From: Branchiostoma floridae
Lineage: Eukaryota; Chordata; Leptocardii; Amphioxiformes; Branchiostomatidae
Assembly (NCBI RefSeq): GCF_000003815.2
Contig: NC_049979.1
Span: 5,388,890-5,452,889, forward strand
Direction: 5' to 3'
DNA: 64,000 nt
The notes under the pieces are model-generated. The model made no database searches. It had not been told where the DNA came from and saw only the letters and a list, made by a program, of their open reading frames with translations. Of this stretch, positions 51,101 to 63,100 are shown piece after piece (the stretch's first letter is position 1; each line of letters opens with the position of its first letter). The translations under genes were made by a program, and so were the position numbers.

Positions 51101-54100
51101 AGCCACTTTTAACTGTGACAGTACTCTACATCTTTATGTAAATTTACTGGATCTGAGGACATTCTGTGATATCAAGATAGTATCAAGGCTCAGCATGTGG
51201 CAATTGATGATAATTCATGATAATACATGTACATGGTGCTTACGTTTGCAGGCCTGGCTGACTCAGTATTACGCCTCTGTAGTGCAGCTGACTTCTTCTG
51301 AATTGCATCCTTCCGGGCCTGTTCCAGCAGAAGGCGCGCTCTTTCCTTCAGCTCGTCATGTCTTGACAATGGGCCCTGAGAAAGTCAACAAAATCTTCTA
51401 TGAATAGTTTCATCAGGTTGGTACGTCACTGAATTAAGAGACTCTTTTTACAACTCATTGCTTTATTCTCACCAACGTTTCAGTGACCGTCTATCACATT
51501 CTTCAGGGCCATTCTGACTGGTTTACATTGTACTGCTGGACAGGTGTCACTGCTCACAATGATTGTGTAAAAAGTTAGTTAAGTTAAAGTTAAACCCTTC
51601 CCGCGCCAAGGGTGGTGCCCATCTCTGGCGCATAGGGCGGTGCCCATCTCTGTTTCATTAGCCCTGGGCCACACACAACGCAATCACTACAGCAGGGGGC
51701 TAGTCCACTGGTAGTGGTGTGTGTTCAACTTCCATACTCTTTCCCGAATGCTGAGTGCTAAGCAGAGAAAGCAGCATGTATCATTTTTTTAGTCTTTGGT
51801 ATGACTCGGCCGGGATCGAACTCACGACCTTCCGAATGCAAGGCGAACACTCTACCCACTAGGCCATTGCACCGGCTTGTGTAAAAAGAGTCTCTTTATT
51901 CAACAAAATCTTTCAAATTAGAAACCAAACGGGACTGTCTTGAGGATATTCTACAGAATTGAAATTCAGAATAAATCATCTACAAATGACAGAGTTGAGA
52001 GGGACTTACGTCTTGGAAACTAGCAGACTTGGGTATCTGGGGAAGTGTTCTTTTTGTCTTAGTGGTCTCCTGAAAAATAAGAATTACGTATGCATCAATT
52101 ATATTGAGAAAGTAGTCAGACAAAATGTAACAAAGATACAGATTACCTCATTGGTATCATTATTTCTACTTACCTCTGTTGTGTCTGTGTCGTGCTCCTT
52201 GTCATGGTCCTTACTTTTCCTCTTGAAGGAAGACCTCAGCTTCTGTGCCAGTTCACCCTTACCGAACGACGGCGTGTAGGAAAACCCAAACTTGGTTGGA
52301 GACCTCTTTTTGTCTCCCTCGTCCTCACCATTCACCTGGTCTTCCGAGGCCGGGGATCCCGGCCCCTCGCTGCCCGACCCGCTCGTGTGTCTCTTCTTCT
52401 CACCCTCTATGCTCCCACTCCTGTGCCTGTCCTTTTTGCTCCCGCTTTTTCTTCTCTTCCTTTCGCTGAGTTCACCGTTGGCCATGCCATCTGGGCTGTG
52501 GGGCTCATGAGAACTGGGTGAAGATGGTACTTCTGGCTCTGTGGTAGGTTCCACACAGCTGGGGTCCTGGTCGGTGTCTGTCTCTAGTGGTTCTCTGGAG
52601 CTGATGACCTCCTGGTTAAAGGTGTCTGGGGAGATGGCCTCGTCTGTGCTGAAACTCCCCACTATGTACTTACTGTTCTGACTGGAGTCCTCCAGGCCAA
52701 CAACCTACGGACAAATGTGACCAAAACTGTAATAACTGATGTTGATGTAGGTTAGACATCAGGGTAACAAGATGCACCAAAAAGTAGTTACTCATGCAAC
52801 TGGATATGATTTTGGAAACAGTCAGACGATTCAACTACTATCCAGCAGTTTTCGTCAGTGACACTGAAGAGATCTTGTTGGAGAGGGTTTATATATCCTA
52901 GCTGTGAATTGATATGTAAAAGCGATCTAGAACAGGTTTATCATAACTATGAATCAATATTGCTCAAAAAGTTAATTTGAATTATCATTTGCAACCATGT
53001 TGTACTACATGTAAATGCCTCTTTGTCAGGGAAATAAAAAAAACTAACATGATCATATTTGTTACAGTTCCAGACTCCAGCAGAAATCTGAAGGATTCAA
53101 AATCTGGAGATCTCCCAAACAACCTATGCTGGACGTTAAGAGTAGGGTGACACAGGGCCCAAATTTTTTGTCTCTGGGCAATGAAAACCTCCCCAAATGC
53201 ACCTATTTTGTGACGATGTATTGGCTATAAGTCAGATAGAAAATGCTTATATTCTAGTGTTAACAGTTGAAAAAGGTTCTCACCTGAATATCAGTGAAAG
53301 ATTTATTGAAATATATAAAAAAATAAGTGACTGTTTTATCTCACCTCCAGCTCCTGCCCTGTGAAGTGTGTCCTGATCTGGTACAAGTATGTCATCACAG
53401 TCAGCTTGTCAGGCACGGCGAGCAGCACCATATCAGACGGCTCCAACAGCTTGGGGATTCCCACCTCTGCAAATCCCTCGTAAGCCTACAGGGGGAGCAA
53501 ATCAACGGACACGAGTCGTCGATGAAGGTTAGACATCCAGGTAATAAGATACACTAAAAGCAGTTACTCAAGCAACTGGAACTGATTTTGGAAACGGTCA
53601 GACGTTTCAAACAACATTCGTTGTTTTTCGTCAGGGACACTGGGGAAATCTTATTGTAGAGGGTTTTTAAAGCCTAGTTGTTGTGCATATCAATTCACAG
53701 CTAGGATATAAAAAACCCTCTCCAACAAGAGTAATCCTTTTTGACTGCAACAACTGGTCTTCTCAAAATATATACAAGATTTGCTTTCAAATAATTGAAG
53801 AAAGTCTTTTTTAATCTAATCATTCTTTATTCCTTTCTAAGCTGACGAGAGTAAGGTCAACACGAAACTTACCTTTTTATTGTTTCCTTTGATGTCGTGT
53901 GGTGACAAGGAGGAAAAGTCACTAAGAAAGAAACAGGCATTAATATTAATCGATAAAGTTTATTTGCAAGTCCATGGCCAAAAGCTAATTGCAAGTACAT
54001 GGTACAAACATAGGAGATGTACAAGTGACAATGGACAGTGATTAACATCATTGTAAGAAGAGGCCAGTCGAATACTAGTGTTGGCTATTTCTAAACAGGT

Positions 54101-57100
54101 TGAGTTTAATAAAAATCAAAATGTGTTTCGTCTTCCACTACTTTTTTATAGAGTCTGACGTATTTACAAATTCTTTCACACACTGGTAATCTTTTACATC
54201 ACCCTCTTTCTATTTCACAAGGATAAGCGCTGATTCTGACTTTGCTTACAGCAGAAATAAACATGCTTAATCATCGCTGAAGTCTCATTGCCATTATTGA
54301 CATGTAGCCAGAGGTACATGTAGTAGTAGTAGGTTAACTGCAAGTAGTAGACAAGGTGAAGGGCCATAAACTCACATCATGTTGGGCTGGAAGTGATGTA
54401 AGATGGCACAGAACGCGAGGCCATTTCTCCATGACGTGGTGAAGTTGGTAACTTTGACCCCTCGGTACCCCTTGGTGGCTTCCTTGCACCACTCCAACAG
54501 GTCTTGTGTTGCAGAAGGCTTCTTACTCATCTTTGGAGTGCTCTGGATGGTTTACAAAATTTAGTTTTAAAAAACATAGAGCTTAAAACACAGCTTTCCA
54601 TGAAGGATAGGATGTAAGGCCACACCGACTTAATTTTAACAAAAACTTTATTAGGCTTGCCCTTACTAGAACACTGCAACTCCAAACTTTCTACCTCAAA
54701 ATGTTGTCATAGCATCCTCAACAAGAGTACCCACAATTCAGAAAGGCAACCGTACTACATAAACCAACCTCCTCATTCTTGTTCTCCTTCTCTGCTTGCG
54801 AAGTGTCAATTTCTTGGGGAGATTCCTTCTGAGATTCCTTCTTTTCTAGACTGGTCCTTGGCTTGGGCGTGGGAGTCTTGGGGCTAGGTGGTCTGGGGGC
54901 TTCCTTCTTTGGGGACGGTGTCTTCTGTTCTTTTTTGCCCTCCGAGGACCTTCTTTTGACAATATCTACGCTCCTCTCCTCTGCTGGTGAAGGTGGTGTA
55001 TGGAAAGGGTTGCTTCTACATATTCAAAAAAATAAAAACAGGTATACAGTACTTAGCATGAAAGTTCATCTGTGTTGGTAAATGACATGATTATGGATAA
55101 ACTAAACTTTACCAGGTACCTAAACAACACAAACATTGATTGGCACTTACCCCAAATTCCGTGAACAAGGCTGACGGAGTCGGCCGAAAGTCCCAAACAA
55201 TTTTGGTGTTGGTCAGGTAAAGTTTAGTTTATTCATAAGGTATACTTACCGCTTACCGCTTACCGGTCCCTTGGTCATAAGGTATACGGTACATTAAAAA
55301 CATTGACAGGCTCATTAAATGTCTTGACAGGTGTGTTTGTGTTCCACATGTATGAGGCGAATGAAAATTTGTATCTGATTAACTAGTAAGAGAGGAGAAA
55401 GAAGACAATCTCTACATGCTTACTCCAAAATCATTCAAAAAAGAACTTAAGAAGGCAGGACAATTACATGTACGTTGATGGCAAAAGATAGCAATAAAGA
55501 AGACTTTCAACTAATGATAATGTTAGAACATGAAGAATGACCACGAAGTATAAACTTGCTACATAAATGTCTATGATGTAGGTGCATGTGGATTGTTCTT
55601 AGCTGCATTGGCTGTTACCACCTATTAAATATAAAAGAAAAAAATAGCAATGGTTCCTGAACTATTTTAGTATGATTCATACTTCCTATATTCAGAGTGG
55701 TGCAGGTAAAATTTGTCTGGTGCAGGTAATTTTCAATGTTATTATGCAGAAAAAAGTATTTTGAGCCCTGTAAAAGATGACAGTAAGAAGGACAGTACTC
55801 ACTCATCTAGCTCTTCCTCCACCTCACATGGTTTAGAGTCTTTAGACCCTTTCACCTTGTCCCCACCACCTCCAAACCCAAACAGATACCTGGACAGGTC
55901 CACCCCAGAGTCCTTGTCTTTGTCCTTCTTCTTCTTTTTCTTCCTCTTGGGTGCTTTAGGTAGAGGATCAGCCTCACTCTTAGCTGTCTCCAGCCCTTCT
56001 GTGGAACCTGACTCGTCAAACGGATTTGACGGTTTGCTAGGAGCATCAAAAGGATTTGTCGTCTCCTCTGGCTCATCAAACGGATTTAGAGAATCTTTTC
56101 TTTTGGGTTCTTTGATGTCTTCTGCGAAAGGATTTTTCTCCTCTTCCTCATCCATGTAGGGAATGCTTTCTTCAAAGTTGTCACCGACTGAGGCTTTTGG
56201 CGATGACTTCGCCTTGCACTTCTGGAAAAGGGACGCTGTGAAGAAATGACAAGTGGCAGTCAGAGGCTTATAGACAATATTTGTTACCACCCTTCTATAA
56301 CTCAGCCTCTATAACTATTCAAACTGCAAACTATGAGCTCTTCTACACCAGACCAGAGGGTTTTTTCTCGTTTGCAAGCTGAAACACCATGCATAGGGAG
56401 CCAAGGAGAAGACGACAAAGGGTTCTAGACATGCCACAGAAAGATACATGTACATCAACAGCATGGATACAGACATGAAGGTAGAAATGGAATATTGTCA
56501 TGGAGGCTGACAGGCACATGTAACAGGGTAGGCTTGAGACAGACAGTTTGTATGACAGTTGTGTACAAGTTGCCAGACAGTACATTGCACAGAAATTATT
56601 GGTATTAATCAACAATGTCACATGTAACTGATTACCACAGTATTACAGCGAATATGCACACAAAAGCCATGCACTCTGGGATGATAGCTGGTCACACACA
56701 GTAAGTAAGACAAGTCCACATGTATGAGGGAGACTGAGAGGGAGAGCACAGCGCACATACAGATTTCATCCATGGCTGTTTCAACTGGCGGTGAGGGAAT
56801 GTTTTCTGGGTCCTTATCCCAACTCTGCTTACTTGGAAGTCCGGCATTTTCAGGGTCATCTTCATCATTAGTTTCTGATTGGTTTGCCTCGACAGGCTTG
56901 TCGTTATCATGTCTTGAATCACTGAGAGAATTGCGGGATGTGGCATCGGGGGCTCCCATAGAGGTAGTGTCATTCAAGGGGTTAGGAACGGCGTCATTGT
57001 GAACTGTTGCTGAAAAATCAGAATGTTGGAAAGTCCTGTATACTGCACGAGCTTTGTAAAGCCTGGATGCCATCCTGATTAGTTTACAATTACAGTTCAT

Positions 57101-60100
57101 ACAGCTGTCTTCTTCCACAGTCACTACTTCTGCCTTAGCCTAGGTACCTTTCGGATAGCAGTTTGCTCCAACATTTATTATACACTATATACAGTCGCTT
57201 CTCTGCTATTCTGTCTGGGAACCTTGACATCTCTAAATCTAATGTCTGGAATTGTCCAAAAATTGGACAAGAGCACTGTTGGGTCCCTACACATTAGCAT
57301 ATAAAGGAATAGCTTCAAGCGCTCACTCAAACTGGCGTTCCAACTTCCGAAATGCTCTCCGTCCGCTCGTGGGAGGCCTGTTGTCATCGAGCAAGTGCTC
57401 CTTAATTCCCTCATCAACTGACATCACCACCAAATGTTTTGAATGCGCTGGTCTCCAGACGGGTAGCAGAAGCGAACATAGGAGCAAACTACTATCCAGG
57501 TGGTACCCAGGCTACTTCTGCCTGTGAAAGCAGGCACAAACTGACCAGGATAGCACCCAGGCAAGGGATTTCTCTGATATGACTATGAGTTTTAGCAATT
57601 CAAAAGACATCTACCAAACTGTCTACCGGTAAAGGCAGCATTAAACAGCTATGGGCTAAGAATAAGAAAAACACACACACATCAAACATGGTAAAATTGA
57701 CTTCCCAGCATAGTATATGTAGCACATAGCATGACAACTTTTTCTCTCAGCCAGCATAAAGACCTAAATACAGAATGCAGACTCCCAGTTCTCAATTATT
57801 CAGCTAGAACTGTTTCAGGTGAAAACACAGGAATGTGAGCTGCATACGAAGCAACACTACTCAACAAATCTTTAAAAATCCATGCTCGGGATTCATACTT
57901 TTTTCTCATGCTCACACTAGAAACAACCATTTCCAATCACGGTAACACTGAAGCAATTTACAAATGACCTTCTGACAGTTTGTCTCAGGTGAGAACACTG
58001 GAATGTGAACTGCATATGAAGCAGCACTACTCAAATCTTTTTAAAAATCCATGCCAGAGATTCAGTCCTGTCATTCTTCTTGCTCATGCTCACACTAGAA
58101 ACAACCATTTCCAAACATGGTCACACCAATGAGGCACAGGCTAATTAATGATAATTACAAATGACCTTCTGACAGTTTGTCCCGATCTTCAGACGCTTTC
58201 TTGGGGACACCTTTATCGTCGTTGACCGCTGGCTGAGGGACACCACACTGTTTCTCTTCATTACTGACTACAGTGGACCGTACCACCTTTTCTTTGACCC
58301 ATTGAGAGGTGCTTGGCACAGGCTCGTCTGACTGCTTGTCAGGCTTTGTTATTTGTTTAACTCCAATGTCTTTCTCAGCAGCTAGAGGAGTGCTCATGGT
58401 TTGCCTGTCTTTATGGGACTCTTGGCAAGGCTGTACTGTAGCTTCACCGTTACGCACTACTATTACTGTAACAGGAATAAACTCAACATCATCCACCCAA
58501 ATACAATACACCTGTCCCGAATCATCTTACATGTAAAGGGTACAATATTTCTTTAAGTATCTTGTCCAGTGTTCTAGCAAGCCTGAAATTTTTTTCTGGC
58601 CCCTAGATTTTTAATGGTAAACCGGTCAAGCCTAGGGGGGTCTGCGGTATGCTCCCTTGGGAAAATTGTGAAATGTAGACCCTCTGAAATGCTATTTCCT
58701 GCATTTTGAGGGGCAAATTTGGCTGGTAGACTCAGCTTGGTTCAATGGCATCTGTTTTGGTGAAAAAACCCACAGGGATTTCAGCTCACAGAGGACAGAA
58801 TGGGCAAACTTTTGTGCCGTCCCCAGCAGCAATATTCCGGCAAAAGACGGAAAAAAGGACACTGGCTAGAACCCTGATCTTGTCACTACTATTTTGGCTT
58901 TCTGCATCTTTGAGCATTGACTAAATCTTGTATAGGAGGCCAATTTGGCAAATCTAGCAAAACAATGCTGCAGAAAACAAGATGTGGTGACCAGAAGATG
59001 TAAAAGCAGATGAAGTGGAACAAAGCATCTGCAACAAAATAAGAACCATATACCACATACCCGTCGTGACTTCCTTTGGTTCAGAAAAGGGATTTCCTTC
59101 ATCTTCCTGTTCTTCATCATCAATCTGCCGTAATTTTGCCATCAGGTCGGCGTACTGTGCGTTAACCTCTTCCCTCTGAGCCGAGGTGTCGGCAGTCTCC
59201 TCGTCCTCAAAGTCATCGATATTGCCGATATCTGGTTGGTGGAAGCTCATAAGGCTGGCAATGCTCTGCATGTCCTCATCTCTGTAAAACAGTCATAGGT
59301 AGGGTTATAAACAACGGCTACTTGGAAAAAACAATCTTGAGGGGATTTTCCTGAGTTAGTTCTCTGCCTCCTCTCTCCTCTCTACCTTCTACTGCATGCT
59401 ACCTACAGACCCTGTACCCCTGGAAAGAAGACCTCTCCTGTTAAGAATAAGTACTCCAAGCTCAAGACCTATTCATGCTGGCTTCAGTATGATTCATCTA
59501 CTCGCTACACACATTCTGGTACTTTCTAACCAAAGTCGGAATGGTTGTTGCCTCTGATAAAGCTCTATCTATGACATTCTTTTAGTCTGGAGTCAACCAC
59601 ACTGATAGATTCATTTATGAACATACAACTTGATGTCCAACAAAGCAACAGTGGCAGCTTTCTTCTTTGTTTGCTGTATTCTCAATTTCATTTTGAGAGC
59701 ATCATTTGCTATTGTTGATTAGAACTTGGCTTTGGGAGGACTATTCTTCAAGTGATAAGGTTGATACCAGGCTACTAATCTCAAAGCACATTCTACAATG
59801 GCATAAGATAGTACCAAACTGGCCAAGGAGTGTATTCAGACAGCTTCACTCCTCTGCCAGCTTTTGATACTATCTTATGCTACTGTAGGATCTGCTTGGA
59901 GATTACCAGGCTACATGGTTAGATGACATAAAGAGCCTTACCAGAGATCTAGACCCGTCACAGCAAGGTTGGCAGTTGGCACATACACAAAAATGTACAT
60001 ATAATTCTCCTACATAGCTACTCTATAGCCTATGCCATGCACCACATTACACCTCTACACCGTATGGCCATGGGATGGACAACAACACCGGGTTAACTGA

Positions 60101-63100
60101 GGGCAGACAGGTGGGGTGACAGTTGAAGGCTGCGTGAGAGAGTGCACGTGACGGTAAACACATGGGGAGGTGCCAGGGTTGTAGCCAGCCTGAAATCATT
60201 TTCCATCCCCTCAATTTCCAAGGGGTTCTGGGGGCATGCTCCAGAGGAAAAGTGTGAAATCTAGACCCTTTGAAACACTATTTCCTGTATTTTGAGGTGT
60301 AAATTTTGCTGGTAGACTAAGCTGTTCAACGCCATCTGTTTTGGTGAAAAATTACACAAGGGAGACAGTTTTTCTTATATCTTTACATATTTTTCCGTCA
60401 CAGAGGACGGAATGGGCAAAATTGTTTTCTGTCTCCAGCTGCAAATTTCTGTCAAAGGACGGAAGGACGGGTGCTGGCTACAACCCTGGGAGGTGCTGAT
60501 CAGGCCCAGTCAAGAGAAAGGTCCAGAAATACCATGAGAAACCCTGGAAAAAGACTGGAAGGTCTCGTAGTTAGAATAACAGATCTCCTTAAGGTCCTAC
60601 ACCACAGGGAATGGTTGCTGTGTGATTCTGTCAACTACACATTATACAGTTTACCCAGCCAGAGCTGTCATAGAGTTTCTCATGGTACGTGTCTCATCAT
60701 TGGAACGCCATTTACGCATTGGTAGGTTCCGGAAGAAGGGGACCCGGACCCTTTTCGTAACCCTAGAGGAAAAAAGGGAATAGTGTTGTACAAAATAACG
60801 AGCTGGCATAAGGCCACACCAATCTTATTTGTTTCTTCTCAGATTTTCTAAGAAAAAAATTTGGGTGAAGATATGCCTTAAAATAAGTAATACCCCCCCA
60901 AAAAAAACTGCCTGAGGAGTTTAATGGCACGTTTCATACAATGAATCCCTTCCTTTGATTTGTTACTAATGTTCTGAATAAAAGGCATTGTGCTGATACT
61001 GAGATGATGTGTATGTTGCTCTGAATGGTAATATTTACAGGTTTGTTGTAGCAAAACCCTGTATTGTTTTTCTTGGCCCTAAATTTTTGGGGGGAAATGA
61101 AAAAAAAAATGGACAGGCGAATCCGAGAAGCAACAAATCAAATTGGTGTGGCCTAATTAGTAAATATAAATGCACGGATAAACATTCTTCAAGTTACCGA
61201 TAGTCTGTCACCATGGGGTTGTTACAGAGTGCAGAAAGCAAGGTTGGGCCTGATCAATGATCAGTGCAGAGTTAATCAATATATGGAGAGAAGGCATGCA
61301 TGCATGCAATGCATTGAGTCAAGCATGGAAAACTTTATGTATCATACATTGTACTACCCTTAAATGTAGTAGCAACGAATGATCTAACTATGAGATACAC
61401 ATGTACTGTGAACAGAAGACACATGTTACCAGGGGTTTCGTATTCAACTAAATATGGCTGCGTCACCAGCTGATACTTTAACTTACATGCAATTATGCAA
61501 TCGATGAAAAGTCTCTTTGCTCTAACTCTAAAGGTGGTATCTCACTGCACTTGGGGCACCGGTGCGGCACTGTGGGGTTCGTTCACTGCGGCACTGTTGT
61601 GTTATTTTCTCCGATTTTTTATAATTTAGGTATTACGTAATACGTAGAAGCATGACTTAGAAGCAGGGTTGTAGCCAGCCTGAAATCATTTTCAGTCCTC
61701 TAGATTTTAAATCAGAAAGAACGAGACGTCGAGCCGAAGGCATAACGTTCCTAAGGGGATCCGGGGGCATACTCCCCGGAATGATTTTGAAATCTAGACC
61801 CTCTGAAACCCAATTTCCTGCATTTTGAGGTGTCGATTTTGCTGGTAGACTAAGCTGTTCATCTGTTTTGGTGAACAATTACACAAAAAGAAAAAGTTTT
61901 TTTTAATATCTTTACTGACTTTACATATAGTTTTTGTCCATTACAGAGGACGGAATGGGCACATTTTTTTTCAGTCCCCAGCTGCAAAATTCCTTCAAAG
62001 GACTGAAAGACAGGTGCTGGCTACAACCCTGCTTAGAAGACAAGAACATACACAAACACTGCAGTGTCGCACCGGTGCGCCAAGTGCAGTGAGATACCAC
62101 CTTAAGGGCTGCTGATCAGCCATAGGCAAGTCTGAATATGAAGCCCCGACATGAGAAGGCAAGGAGGCAGGGCTCGAAATACCACCTGCATATGCATGTT
62201 AGTGCATGTAAAATTGGAGCTGTGCAGGTATTTCTGGTGTCTACCTGCACCTAACCTGCACTGGTCCATGTACTGTGATTTAACATAAATGTCCTATGAT
62301 GTAGGTGTATGTGGATTGTTATTAGCTGCATTGACTGTTGCCACCTATTAGTTATAAAAGAAAACATAGCAATGGTTCCTCAACAATTTTAGTATGACCC
62401 ATACTTCCTAAATTCAGAGTGGTGCAGGTAAAGTTTGTCTGGTGCAGGTAATTCTCAATGTTACCTGCACCAGTGCAGGTATGCGGAAAAAAGTATTTCG
62501 AGCCCTACAAGGAGGTGAGGTTAACCAATTTGTACCATACAATACCTGAACATACGACCTGTTTAACTTTAAGGCACCTAGAATTGAAGAATGTATTTCA
62601 AAGAACCTCTGCCCAACCTCTACTCTACCCATACACACAGTCATTGACAAGAACTATCATGTTGGTTGGACTCCATACATAAAGACACATGAATATTTAC
62701 TACTAGAGTCGATTCCATATTACCGAGAGGGTGTTTCTTGCCTTTTGTTCTAACAATTTGGAAATCTTTGTAACAATCTAACTGTGATAAGTAACTGTTT
62801 AGAACTATTTACAACATCTATGTGACGTTCTAAATGTTTCTATAGTATTCAAACATGTTACAAACATTTCTAACATCAAATACATTATTTCTGTTAGTTT
62901 CTAAACTGTTCCAACATAGATGCATCATTTGTGATCACATGTTCGAACATGGAAACAATATGATAAAACTGGGTCAGTGGGCTGGGAAGAGGGCAATTCA
63001 CACATCCCTGCCAAGTGCAGGAAATTATGTCTGTCTGCCACCTTCTCACAAAAGACTCACCAGTTTATACTAAAGAAAATCTAAAAATACAAGAGCCAAA

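Larger units (their letters stand above)
51405..51940. repeat. Penelope-type fragment with a SINE nested inside
   Basis: AGAGACTCTTTTTACA at about 51437 and TGTAAAAAGAGTCTCT at about 51880 are perfect inverses. Between them lie a hammerhead-like motif and the SINE at 51575-51876. Confidence 0.7.

Noticed and set aside
51806-51876. A tRNA-Ala(TGC) gene on the minus strand
   Set aside because: The cloverleaf is continuous with a long SINE body, a TTAACTTTAAC tail and a 12-bp target duplication.
52192-52521. Three overlapping plus-strand frames of 72-109 codons
   Set aside because: Antisense shadows of the long EHBP1 linker exon.
55713-56159. A 148-codon plus-strand serine/phenylalanine-rich frame
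   Set aside because: It is the antisense shadow of the NPF-cluster exon of EHBP1.
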